From: JBEKYD01 sp049509915
GTDB taxonomy: Bacteria > Acidobacteriota > Terriglobia > Bryobacterales > Bryobacteraceae
DNA length: 28,927 nt
Assembly (NCBI GenBank): GCA_049509915.1
Contig: JBEKZL010000059.1
Coordinates: 1 to 28,927, forward strand
Direction of reading: 5' to 3'
Both the position numbers and the translations under genes were made by a program. The first letter of the stretch is position 1. Each line of letters opens with the position of its first letter. A model generated the notes under the pieces. That model made no database searches. It was not told where the DNA came from and worked only from the letters and a program-made list of their open reading frames with translations. Below, in pieces: positions 1 through 7,952 of the stretch.

Positions 1-1389
1 ATCTGCTCCACCTGTTACCGGCGCGCGGAAGGCAAGATCGTTTTCGAAGACGGCTGCGTTTACCTTTTGAAACGCTGCCCGGTTCACGGCCCGGAACGCG
101 TGCTGATGGCCGACGACATCGACTATTACCGCCGCTCGCGCGAGATTTTTCTGAAGGTGCCGGAGATGCCGCGGCACTACAACATGCCGGTGCGGTGGGA
201 CTGCCCTTATGACTGCGGCCTCTGTACCGATCACGAACAGCATTCCTGCCTGACGCTGATCGAGATCACCGACCACTGCAACCTGGAATGCCCGGTCTGC
301 TACGCCGCCAGCGGCCCTTCGCGGCCGCAGTATCGCTCACTGGAACAAATCGCGGCCATGCTCGACGCGGTGGTCGGCAACGAAGGCGAGCCCGACGTGG
401 TGCAGATCTCCGGCGGCGAACCCACCCTTCACCCGGATTTCTTCACCGTGCTGGACATGGCCCGCGCGCGCCCCATCCGGCACCTGATGCTCAATACCAA
501 CGGCATCCGTATCGCGCGCGAGGACGGCTTCGCCGAGCGGCTGGCCGGCTACATGCCCGATTTTGAAATCTACCTGCAGTTCGATTCTCTGGAGGCCGGT
601 CCGCTGATCGATCTGCGCGGAGCCGATCTGCGAAATATCCGCCAGTGTGCGATCGGGAAGCTGAACCACCTGGGGCTTTCAACCACCCTGGTGGTGACTT
701 TGAAAAAAGGCGTGAACGACGGCGAAATCGGGCGGATCATCGAGTGGGCGCTGGAGCAGTCCGCGGTTCGCGGCGTGGTGTTTCAGCCGGTGCAGGCGGC
801 GGGACGGCATGAAAACTTCGACCCCGCCCGCGACCGGCTCACGCTGACGGAAGTGCGCCGGCGCATTCTGGAGCAGACCGCGATTATCCGCCCCGCGGAT
901 ATCATCCCCGTACCCTGCCACCCGGATTCGCTGGCGATGGCTTACGCGCTCAAAGCGGACGGCCGGGTCGTGCCGTTGACGGGCATGATCGACCCCAAGG
1001 TGTTGATCGAAGGCGGCCGCAATACCATCGTCTACGAAGCGGACCGCGAGTTGCACAAGCAGTTGTTTCGGCTGTTCTCGACCAATCACTCGCCGCAATC
1101 GAGCGCGGTGACTCTGCGCGATCTGCTCTGCTGTCTGCCGCGCATGGTGACGCCCGAGGGCATCGACTATCGGAGCGTATTCCGCGTGATCATCATGCAA
1201 TTCATCGATGCCTGGGGCTTCGACGTCCGCAGCGTCAAGAAGAGCTGCGTGCATATCGCCCATCCCGACGGGAAGCGCATCGTCCCGTTCGACACTTACA
1301 ATCTCTTTTACCGCGACGGCCTGGAGGAAACCCTGCTGGCCGGGCTGCGGCGGGAACGCGAGACACCGGAGAGACTTTACAAATTATGA
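1..1389 (+). CDS. Radical SAM enzyme, MJ0619/COG1964 (tetraether synthase-like) family, 5' end missing
   Basis: The reading frame is open from the first base, so the gene starts before the window; the TTG at 67 is internal, because in-frame residues before it (a CSTCY pair followed by CPVHG) form the N-terminal cysteine cluster expected of this family. The radical SAM motif CNLECPVC (CxxxCxxC) is encoded at nt 277-300, preceded by another cluster (CPYDCGLC), and the SAM-binding GGE motif follows (SGGEPTLHP). The C-terminal part has a CC pair, a lone Cys (SCVHIAHPDG) and a PFDTYNLFYR end. Extra N- and C-terminal Cys clusters suggest auxiliary Fe-S centres. Known family: the archaeal member couples two lipid tails through a C-C bond to make tetraether lipids. 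Inference: this protein may act on membrane lipids, possibly for the membrane-spanning lipids known from Acidobacteria, but other C-C or C-S chemistry is possible. Its stop overlaps the next start by 4 nt. Confidence 0.85.
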   Translation: MCSTCYRRAEGKIVFEDGCVYLLKRCPVHGPERVLMADDIDYYRRSREIFLKVPEMPRHYNMPVRWDCPYDCGLCTDHEQHSCLTLIEITDHCNLECPVCYAASGPSRPQYRSLEQIAAMLDAVVGNEGEPDVVQISGGEPTLHPDFFTVLDMARARPIRHLMLNTNGIRIAREDGFAERLAGYMPDFEIYLQFDSLEAGPLIDLRGADLRNIRQCAIGKLNHLGLSTTLVVTLKKGVNDGEIGRIIEWALEQSAVRGVVFQPVQAAGRHENFDPARDRLTLTEVRRRILEQTAIIRPADIIPVPCHPDSLAMAYALKADGRVVPLTGMIDPKVLIEGGRNTIVYEADRELHKQLFRLFSTNHSPQSSAVTLRDLLCCLPRMVTPEGIDYRSVFRVIIMQFIDAWGFDVRSVKKSCVHIAHPDGKRIVPFDTYNLFYRDGLEETLLAGLRRERETPERLYKL

Positions 1390-1655
1390 CTCCAGCGGCG
1401 CCGAACGACAGCATCGGGAGAGGCGTTCTGATCGCGGTGGCGTGGCAGGTGGGCGCCATTATCATTACGATTCCGCTGATGTGTACGATTTGGGGGTTGG
1501 TGCAGTGGGCCGCGCTGATCCCGATGTACCTGTCGCAAAGAAAGAAAGGCTACCGGTTGGCCGCCAAGGGCCTGCTGATCACGGGATTCGTAGGAGTAAT
1601 GCTGAACGCGACGTGCGCGGCGTTGATATTGGGGAACCTGGGAAATATGCACTGA
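1386..1655 (+). CDS. Small hypothetical membrane protein coupled to the radical SAM gene
   Basis: This 89-residue protein starts at an ATG that shares ATGA with the stop codon of the radical SAM gene, so the two are probably translationally coupled. It has a hydrophobic stretch at about residues 13-48 (one long or two short helices, ending in PMYL), a short basic loop SQRKKGYR at about 50-57, and a second membrane helix at about 60-84. The positive loop between helices suggests that loop is cytoplasmic. I do not recognise a family. Position suggests that it anchors or assists the radical SAM enzyme at the membrane, which would fit a lipid substrate; this is inference from context only. Confidence 0.65.
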   Translation: MTPAAPNDSIGRGVLIAVAWQVGAIIITIPLMCTIWGLVQWAALIPMYLSQRKKGYRLAAKGLLITGFVGVMLNATCAALILGNLGNMH

Positions 1656-1921
1656 GGTTTTAGTGGGGCAGGCTCCCAGCCAATGCCCGATACTTTTTCG
1701 GCTACGCCCGGTGCGCGCCCACTGATGCGTGCCGCGTCGAGATGCCAACGGCCGCCAACATGCAGGAATGGGCGTCTTTCGTCCGGAACTCCGCCAGGTC
1801 CAGCTCCGAGCCTGCCCCGACGATCGCCGAAAGTCCGCTCATGTACCTCCGCGGTGCGAGCGTCGAAGCCATCGCCAAGGAAGCCGGTGCCTCCTCTGTC
1901 GCGCAACGGCTCTGGGGATTC
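1656..1921. other. Stretch without a recognisable gene
   Basis: Several short overlapping reading frames exist on both strands here but none resembles a protein I know, and the base composition permits open frames by chance. On the plus strand a 71-codon frame beginning at 1742 is the most protein-like but has no ribosome binding site. The stretch lies between the end of the small membrane gene and a decayed gene fragment, so it may be further debris. Confidence 0.4.
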
Positions 1922-2461
1922 TTACTGTATGGCGATGGTAGCGTCCGTTCGGGATGACGCCCCGCCAATCGTCACCACCAGCGGAACCGCACTCCCCGTG
2001 GGTGCATTCGCCGGGATCAGCACGTTGATCTGCACTTCTCCGCTATAAATCAGGCCGTCGAACGCGAGGTTCGCGGCGGGGACCGTGATGCCTCCAAGGG
2101 TCACTCTCACCGGAAGCAGCGGAGTCGGAAAAGGCGGGCCGGTGGGCTGCGTGCCATCCGCCAGCGTCGTATTTACGAGCCCCTGTCCCGTCACCCAGAA
2201 CTCCACATAGGTACCGCGCGGCGCGGCGTTGGAAGCGGAATTGAACGTCGAATCCTGGTTCACTCCCTACGCCTGCCCGGGCCCATACTGCTGCGTGAAG
2301 ATCCCCGGCGACGAGGGCACCACAGGAACCGTCACGCTGTTCCCCACCACCCCGTTGTATGTGACCTGAATCGTGGTGTTCGACAAACCCGACACGCGGA
2401 ATGGAACCAGCAAGTTGATCTGGCCGTCCTGCACGTAGGTCAGAAAAGCGGGAAAGACCGT
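1922..2461 (-). pseudogene. Decayed C-terminal fragment of a secreted protein with a TIGR03437-type domain
   Basis: Read on the minus strand from 2461, the frame gives YVQDGQINLLVPF, then VPSSPGIFTQQYGPGQA, then an amber stop at 2269-2267, then GVNQDSTFNSASNAAPRG and a C-terminus rich in LPVRVTLGGI and VPLVVTIGGAS. This order matches the C-terminal domain at the end of the NHL protein at 10484 (its GQAAAVNQDGSINGAAHPA and SVTVGGQAAYVSYSG), a domain typical of Solibacter secreted proteins (TIGR03437). A TAA at 2464-2462 lies in the same frame just upstream, and no rest of a gene is visible beyond it. Two in-frame stops and the lack of any N-terminal part mark this as a remnant. The GTG at 2263 could in principle start a 113-residue product, but it sits mid-domain. 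Confidence 0.75.
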
Positions 2462-2624
2462 TTAGTTGTCATCCGAGTCGTACCTCCCTTCCGAACCGGA
2501 TAGAGACAATCAGACTCTAAATACCTCATTATTGTACTGCCGGCCTGTCCCACCAAAGAGGTTATTTCCCGGCCGGGGGCCTAAGTTCGGGGGGCGGTGT
2601 TCGGGACGGCTGCGGGGTTCCGGT

Positions 2625-5600
2625 TTACGGAGCGGGGGAGACCGGCGCCTTTGCCAAACTCTCCGAAGTTCGGAGCAAGAGGCTGAGGAGGCGTTGTTCG
2701 GAAGGTGAGCCGGCGCTCGACATGCGGTTCAGGTGAAGGTGAACAAAGGACGCACACAGCACGCCTAGCGGGTGCCTCAGAAGGTTTTGTCCGGCAAGCT
2801 CCCGGAGGCGCCCCGCTACTGGCGCGAGAGCCTCCCGTCTCTGCGCCAGGATTGAGGCGATCTCACTTCCACCGGGAAACCCCGCCAGGAATTGTCGGGG
2901 CTGCCCGAGCACAGAGCGGAGCACGTTCTTTCGCTGCCTGAATTCCGCGCCTGTCTCCGCTCCCCGCGCGTTCGTCTGGTCTCGATACCATCGCAGACGT
3001 TCCGCCTGGTCGAGACCGAGCGCGGCGAGAAGGTCGTCGATGCCGAGAGCCAGCAAGGTAATCTCGTCGTGAGGCCAAATCTTTCGTTTCAACTCGTGCA
3101 GAAGCCTGGCGCTGGCGCGGCTATCCGCCGAAAACAGACTTTCCCCGGCGGCCAGGCCCGCCGCGCCTCCGAAGCGTTCGATCTCCGGGTCATACGTGTC
3201 GAACGCGAATCTGAGGCAGAGTCCCTCGGCCATCAATTCGCCCGCCCAATCGCACACATTGGCGAACAGTTGGCCGGTGAGCCGTCGCGGCGATCCGTGA
3301 AATCGGAGGCGGATGTGAGGGTCGGGATCGGAGTACCGGATGAAAAACCACGAATCGGCCAATCCGGCGGCAACCGCGTTTTCGGCGAAGGTGAGCATCG
3401 ATTCCGGGACCAATTCGTTCTCGATATTACGCGGGCAGTACAACTTCACGAAGAGCCACTCGCTGCCGGGAGGGCGAAGCCGCGTAGCCGGCTCGACTTT
3501 GTCCCCGAATCCGGCCCCCTCTTCGAGGGCCGCCGCTTTGGGCGAGCCGGTGGCGTTCGCCGCGGATATTGCGCCCGGCCGCAGAATCAAGGACACCACC
3601 AGTTCGCTGTAATAGTGGCCTTCCTCGCCCTGCAACCATGCTTCATCGAGAGTTGGCGACACTTCCTGTACGGTGACGGACTGGAATTCGCCGAGCTTTT
3701 GTATCTCGGCCTTGAGCTCGGCGGCTTCCTCGTCCCGATCGAGGTCGAGAATCAGGCGGTTGTCGCCCACGGTCAGAGAGACCAGCCGCGGCACGTCCCA
3801 TTCCTTGCGCCAGCGGTCGAGACTGCTCCTGAAGGCCGCCGCCGATTCAACCGCAATTTCGCCCTTTTGAATGCGCCATTGCGCCGGGCGCAACACGATA
3901 CGGCCGGCCTGGACCCGCGGCAGATACGGGAAGCCCTCGGCGGGTCCCCAATCGAAGCCGCTCAAGACCGCCTTGCCGTCGCCGGCGAGCTCGGACAAGA
4001 AACGAATCGCGGCGGGAGCGTTGCGAGTATTGAGCATGTGACCGGCGGAGAAATTCACGCGCTTATCCAGCGCCGGCCAGCGGACATAGAAGCGGCCTTG
4101 TTCGATGCCGACTACCAGCTCATCGAGCGGAATGACGCGGGAGGGCGGCACTCCGGGGGTCACTCCCAGAGCGAGTTCATAAGTCCGGACGGGGGGACGA
4201 ACGACCACATTCGCCAGCCGGAGGTCGGCGGGAAGATAGACGGCTTCGGCCCACAAGCGATCCGGTGTAAGTGCCTGTTCGGCGGCGGCGGCTCGCTCCA
4301 GAGCGTTGGTTCCATCGGGGGCCAGCAACTCAGCGAAGCGCCCCAGGTTGCGGCCGGCGGACTGCGCTCCCAGGTTGGGGCCGAGGACCATGCTAAAGTC
4401 ACCGCTGTCGATGGCGGCGGCCGAGCGGGCGCCTATGAGCAGGTTGATGTCGAGCGACAGAGGCGCGTTGTCGGAACTGGGGCGCCAGGTCTCCAGCTGC
4501 GCGATCAGGCGGTCGTCCAACAGGACGGTGCGTTCACGGCGTCGCAGCGCGGCGCAGGCCAGTTGAACCAGCGTTTGAGCGCGTTGCGACGCTTTGGCCG
4601 GATCGGGCCCACCGGCAGCGTGGCTATGGAAGGCCGGCGGCCCGAGGCCGCGTTGGGGGTCCAGCAACTCTTTGAGGGGGACCTCCCGGTCGTATCCGTA
4701 ACGATTGACAAAGAGCTGACGATGACTGGCGAGATGCGCCAGGCCCCGCGGGTAAGGCGAAAGGCGCAACAGGATCTCCGCGGTTTGGGCCGCTTCCCGC
4801 CCGACGATCTTTCCGATTCGCCCCTCGACAGACATCGCCATGTCCACTTGTACCGGGACGGGTTGAGATCCATCGAGGGGAACGCCGGCTTGGGCGAGCA
4901 CGGATTTGAAACCTTCCGCCCGCTCCTCGATCTTGAAACCGTCCCAGGCTGAAAGAGCGTCGGCAAACGTATTCAGCCTGGCCAGATGGTCCGCGGCCTC
5001 GGAAATGCTTGCCAGGCGGCCGGCGACGTACCGGGCGGGGCTCTTCGAAGTCAGCGGAGGCCGCAAATCGGTGAGGAGCAATGTCTGCTCGCAAAGCTCA
5101 TTCACGAGCTTTTCCACTTTTTCCACCGCGGCGGACCCGGTGGCCTCGCGCAGGCGCGCGACCAGATCCTCATAACCGATCGGGCTCCGCGCCAGCGCCA
5201 GGGCTCGCTTGACCACCCCCGTAGCCCGCACCGAGACGGGAATGCCCCGGGTTTCGCGGCCTTGGGGAGCACGCTCGGAAAGAAACAGCCGCCCTGCCTC
5301 AAGCACCGCCAAAGGGTTGGCTAGCAAGCTCAAATGTCTCCTGATCGCGGGTTCGGCTTCCGCCGCCAGCACGAGGTTCATGAGCCACGCCATATCCGGG
5401 CGGCTGCTGGTTCGCGCCGAGGTCGCGCGGACCCGCAGGTCGGTATTCTCGCCCCACCGGGCGAGGGCGACTCCGGCGAATAGGCCATACGGAGTCGGCC
5501 GCGTCGCCATCCGGATTTGATACCGCCGGAGCTTGGCGCGCATGCGGTCCGCGTCGCGCCCGGTCAACCCGGATTGGCTGAATCTCTCGATGGCGCCCAG

Positions 5601-5813
5601 CAAGGAGGTGCTGCCGACCGCTAAGGCGGTGAGCACGCGCGGATCGGACAGCAGTTCCATGCGGCCCTTCTCATCCGCCAGAGTGCGATAACACTCCACC
5701 GGCAACAGCGGCGCGCGCACAGTCACAAAATCGAGAGGCTGGTACAGGGGCTCAGGCCCGTTCGATGCGGCGGATTCGCGCGTGGGCGCCGGCTGCTGGC
5801 GTGCGGCTTTCAT
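2625..5813 (-). CDS. lanB: LanB: class I lanthipeptide dehydratase
   Basis: This 1062-residue protein is full length for a LanB. The N-terminal lantibiotic dehydratase domain (PF04738-like) is marked by RMATRPTPYGLFAG at residues 101-114. The C-terminal elimination domain (SpaB_C / thiopeptide-type, PF14028-like) starts near residue 770, with WLFVKLYCPR and WFFIRYSDPDPHIRLRFHG. Known role: LanB uses glutamyl-tRNA to glutamylate Ser/Thr in the precursor and eliminates glutamate, giving dehydroalanine or dehydrobutyrine; here only Thr is present in the Cys-rich tail, so dehydrobutyrine is expected. The start codon ATG shares ATGA with the stop of lanC and has no Shine-Dalgarno of its own, which indicates translational coupling as the last gene of lanA-lanC-lanB. 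It acts in the cytoplasm, normally with LanC. Confidence 0.93.
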   Translation of the reverse strand: MKAARQQPAPTRESAASNGPEPLYQPLDFVTVRAPLLPVECYRTLADEKGRMELLSDPRVLTALAVGSTSLLGAIERFSQSGLTGRDADRMRAKLRRYQIRMATRPTPYGLFAGVALARWGENTDLRVRATSARTSSRPDMAWLMNLVLAAEAEPAIRRHLSLLANPLAVLEAGRLFLSERAPQGRETRGIPVSVRATGVVKRALALARSPIGYEDLVARLREATGSAAVEKVEKLVNELCEQTLLLTDLRPPLTSKSPARYVAGRLASISEAADHLARLNTFADALSAWDGFKIEERAEGFKSVLAQAGVPLDGSQPVPVQVDMAMSVEGRIGKIVGREAAQTAEILLRLSPYPRGLAHLASHRQLFVNRYGYDREVPLKELLDPQRGLGPPAFHSHAAGGPDPAKASQRAQTLVQLACAALRRRERTVLLDDRLIAQLETWRPSSDNAPLSLDINLLIGARSAAAIDSGDFSMVLGPNLGAQSAGRNLGRFAELLAPDGTNALERAAAAEQALTPDRLWAEAVYLPADLRLANVVVRPPVRTYELALGVTPGVPPSRVIPLDELVVGIEQGRFYVRWPALDKRVNFSAGHMLNTRNAPAAIRFLSELAGDGKAVLSGFDWGPAEGFPYLPRVQAGRIVLRPAQWRIQKGEIAVESAAAFRSSLDRWRKEWDVPRLVSLTVGDNRLILDLDRDEEAAELKAEIQKLGEFQSVTVQEVSPTLDEAWLQGEEGHYYSELVVSLILRPGAISAANATGSPKAAALEEGAGFGDKVEPATRLRPPGSEWLFVKLYCPRNIENELVPESMLTFAENAVAAGLADSWFFIRYSDPDPHIRLRFHGSPRRLTGQLFANVCDWAGELMAEGLCLRFAFDTYDPEIERFGGAAGLAAGESLFSADSRASARLLHELKRKIWPHDEITLLALGIDDLLAALGLDQAERLRWYRDQTNARGAETGAEFRQRKNVLRSVLGQPRQFLAGFPGGSEIASILAQRREALAPVAGRLRELAGQNLLRHPLGVLCASFVHLHLNRMSSAGSPSEQRLLSLLLRTSESLAKAPVSPAP

Positions 5814-7177
5814 GATAAGAGAAACAGTCTATCCCAAGTTGGTTCGCAGGAGGTTGCAGATGCCAGCAGCGCAAGCGCAACTCCGGGAGCTCCCTCCAGA
5901 AGGCCAGGCTGATCCATGGCAGTGTCTTTGGTTTCGAGATGACGAAAGCCAAGCAGCGACTGGGGCTGAAAGCTGTCCAGCAACTGCCGGACCAGCGCGC
6001 CAATCTCAGCGGAGAACGCGGCACCACCCAAGTCGTGAGAGAATCGCAGGGCGATCCCGAGCAGGCCGGAAACGCCATGACAGAACGTGGGAGAGTCGAT
6101 GCGCCGCACCGCGATCGGCCGGCGGAAAACCGCCTCCATGGCGGAGACCGCCAGCGCGCGATAGTCTTCGCGGCCGAGCGCCTCGCCTGCCAGCCAGAGG
6201 GCTCTCGAAATACCGGGACTTCCATAGCACCAGGCGCAACGGCTGGGCCCATCCGGCGCGGACCCCGCGCCAGGAGCCTGCAGACGCGCACCATTGGCGG
6301 TATCCATTTGTACCAGGGGCAACATGGCCGGCCAATTGACGCCCCACCGATCGTCGAATCGGTCCGCGCACAGCCAGTCGGCCGTGCGTTCGATGGCCCC
6401 GGTCAAACCGGGTACCTGGACGCCCGCCGTGGAGGCAAGGGAAAGCAACGCCAGGGGGCCGGGGACGCCATGCGCCAAGCCGAGGTTCAAATTGCCGTGC
6501 GGGCAATGCTTGCGGGTCTCGTCGTCTCCCAGAAAATCGGCCGGTGTGTACCAGCGCGGTAGGCCACCTTCCTCCGACAACAGGTCGACTAACCCTTCCA
6601 GAATGCACGAGAGAGCCGCCATCGCGCGCGGCTCATTGCGCCGGCGCAGAAGATAGGCGCCCACGCCGCTCAGCCCGGAGATCGCATCGAATTCCCCAAA
6701 GCCGACACCTTGTCTTCCGCGTATGCTCCTGGCGGCGGCGATTGTCCGGGAGCAAGTCGAATGGTCGAGGCTATTCAGCAAACGGTGGTACCGGACGCCT
6801 CCCCGTGAAAGCTCCCAGGCCGCGAACGCGAGGCCGCTCAAGCCGGAGTAAAGGCCAATAGGAAGCTGCGGAAACCCTTCCGCGGCCCGCGCCGCCAATT
6901 GCAGATGCTCCCGCGCCTTCAAATCCCATTGCTCTCCCGGGAAGCACGCGTCCAGATAGCCGCACAAAAGAGCCAAGCCAGCGTGACCCTGGGAGAGGCT
7001 GTGAGGCACCCAGCAAATTCTGTTCGAAAACGCACTCTGCCGAGGAGCTGCGGCGACAGCTCTTTCCAGGATCTCCGGAGTAACCAATCGAGTGGCCACG
7101 GAACGAGCCAGCGAGATCGCCGATGATGCTAAGTCGCCGCCGACAGCCGGTGTCCAACTGCTGATTCGAGTATTCAA
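5810..7177 (-). CDS. lanC: LanC: lanthionine cyclase
   Basis: This 455-residue protein has the LanC signatures in order: GLYSGLSGLAFA (108-119), GLAHGVPGPLALL (233-245, with the catalytic-type His236), CAWCYGSPG (314-322) and CHGVSGLLG (366-374). Cys317, Cys366 and His367 match the three zinc ligands of NisC-type cyclases, so the enzyme looks intact. Known role: zinc-activated Cys thiolates add to dehydrated Ser/Thr to close (methyl)lanthionine rings. The start is uncertain: TTG at 7177 is the only plausible codon between the lanA stop and the conserved region, and no clear Shine-Dalgarno precedes it. The gap to lanA is 36 nt, and lanC lies in the same reading frame as lanA, separated by a single TAG and a few codons. 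The end overlaps lanB by 4 nt. Confidence 0.92.
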   Translation of the reverse strand: MNTRISSWTPAVGGDLASSAISLARSVATRLVTPEILERAVAAAPRQSAFSNRICWVPHSLSQGHAGLALLCGYLDACFPGEQWDLKAREHLQLAARAAEGFPQLPIGLYSGLSGLAFAAWELSRGGVRYHRLLNSLDHSTCSRTIAAARSIRGRQGVGFGEFDAISGLSGVGAYLLRRRNEPRAMAALSCILEGLVDLLSEEGGLPRWYTPADFLGDDETRKHCPHGNLNLGLAHGVPGPLALLSLASTAGVQVPGLTGAIERTADWLCADRFDDRWGVNWPAMLPLVQMDTANGARLQAPGAGSAPDGPSRCAWCYGSPGISRALWLAGEALGREDYRALAVSAMEAVFRRPIAVRRIDSPTFCHGVSGLLGIALRFSHDLGGAAFSAEIGALVRQLLDSFQPQSLLGFRHLETKDTAMDQPGLLEGAPGVALALLASATSCEPTWDRLFLLS

Positions 7178-7213
7178 GAGTCGACGGCGCTTAGGGTAAA
7201 TCGCGGACCGGTT

Positions 7214-7939
7214 CTAGAAGCAAGTGTCCTTGCAGCACGTTTGCGTATGAAGAGGACAGCCATGTTCAGGGCAGGTAACGCAAGTAACGCCGCAGGTGGC
7301 TTGATCGCACAGCGTAGCACAGGTGTGGCAAGTGGCCTCACCTTTGCACGTTGCCTGGCAAGTTGCCTGCTCGCAGTGAGTGGCACAGGTGGCGCAAGTC
7401 TCACAAGTTACGCAAGTGTGGCAAGTGGCCTCGACCGTACGGGTCTCGGTCGGACAGGCGCCATTGGTCTGTATAGGTTTGGCGTGTCGCTCTTCGCCTT
7501 CCAACCCGGGTGCATAGATGGCCTCGTCCGGCCCGCGCATGCCGGGCGGCACACTCCAGCCGGACGCACCCAGGCGGATGTCGAGATCGAATTCATCCTC
7601 GACGTCCTGCGCCGGTGAGACTGCGCGGCTGGTCATAATCGGCGCAGTTTCCCGAACCGACACCCGTGTACCGCCGAGGGCGCCAAACGGCGACTCGGTG
7701 GGCGGCAGCTCCTCCGTTTCCAGGATGTCCGCTTCCGCGATTTCGAGATAGCGGCCCATATCGAGTGTCGGAAAGATCACCCGATAGCCCGCTTTCCGGC
7801 TGAGGCCCTGTAAGCCCACAAACGTTGAAATACCGTTATAGGTTTGGCTGAGACCGTCGTTCGGACCAGCGAACATTTGAGTCGGGTTGAGTTGGTGGCC
7901 GGGTTGTTCTTGAAACCCGCCCCTTTCCGTGTCCATCAT
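7214..7939 (-). CDS. lanA: LanA-like precursor with long N-terminal region and Thr/Cys-rich tail
   Basis: The start ATG at 7939 is chosen because GGAGGTGG lies 5 nt upstream; a TTG at 7978 would start before this site. The 241-residue product has three parts. Residues 1-116 are an unusual extension, including GYRVIFPTLD (51-60) and GALGGTRVSV (86-95). Residues 117-123, FDLDIRL, match the FNLD box that LanB enzymes bind in class I leaders. After a Gly/Pro-rich linker, residues 161-241 hold 19 Cys, 20 Thr and no Ser, with 14 Thr-Cys dipeptides. Position just before lanC and lanB, in the same direction, supports its role as their substrate. The usual leader-core cleavage site is not evident (candidates near 150-160). 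The alternative, a Cys-rich metal-binding protein unrelated to LanBC, is less likely given the FDLD box and the operon. I do not recognise residues 1-116. Confidence 0.82.
   Translation of the reverse strand: MMDTERGGFQEQPGHQLNPTQMFAGPNDGLSQTYNGISTFVGLQGLSRKAGYRVIFPTLDMGRYLEIAEADILETEELPPTESPFGALGGTRVSVRETAPIMTSRAVSPAQDVEDEFDLDIRLGASGWSVPPGMRGPDEAIYAPGLEGEERHAKPIQTNGACPTETRTVEATCHTCVTCETCATCATHCEQATCQATCKGEATCHTCATLCDQATCGVTCVTCPEHGCPLHTQTCCKDTCF
7280..7432 (-). repeat. Internal tandem duplication in the lanA core
   Basis: Residues 170-198 and 201-220 of the precursor align. Both begin EATCHTC; the first then carries nine extra residues (VTCETCATC), after which ATHCEQATCQATC aligns with ATLCDQATCGVTC (9 of 13 identical, all Cys in register). 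The core therefore seems to have grown by duplication of a Thr-Cys unit of about 20 residues, with further triplet expansion in the first copy. Codons for Thr and Cys vary between copies, so this is not a recent slippage product. Confidence 0.75.
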
Positions 7940-7952
7940 ATCTTCCACCTCC
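7937..7952 (-). promoter_or_regulatory. Shine-Dalgarno and start codon of lanA
   Basis: On the minus strand GGAGGTGG (7952-7945) is followed after 5 nt by ATG (7939-7937). GGAGG itself ends 8 nt before the ATG. This is the strongest ribosome binding site of the operon and it fixes the start of the precursor, excluding the upstream TTG. Strong initiation at the precursor with coupled, weaker starts at lanC and lanB fits the excess of substrate over enzyme usual in such operons. Confidence 0.75.

Noticed and set aside
1683..1957. Short plus-strand frames in the left intergenic stretch
   Set aside because: No ribosome site, no recognised family and competing frames on both strands.
2892..4952. 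686-codon open frame on the plus strand
   Set aside because: It is antisense to lanB and has no family features; long antisense frames are common in GC-rich DNA.
7217..7459. lanA tail as a metallothionein or a CRISPR-like DNA repeat
   Set aside because: Adjacent LanC/LanB and the FDLD box favour a precursor peptide; the DNA repeat follows protein codons with varied spacing and has no spacers.
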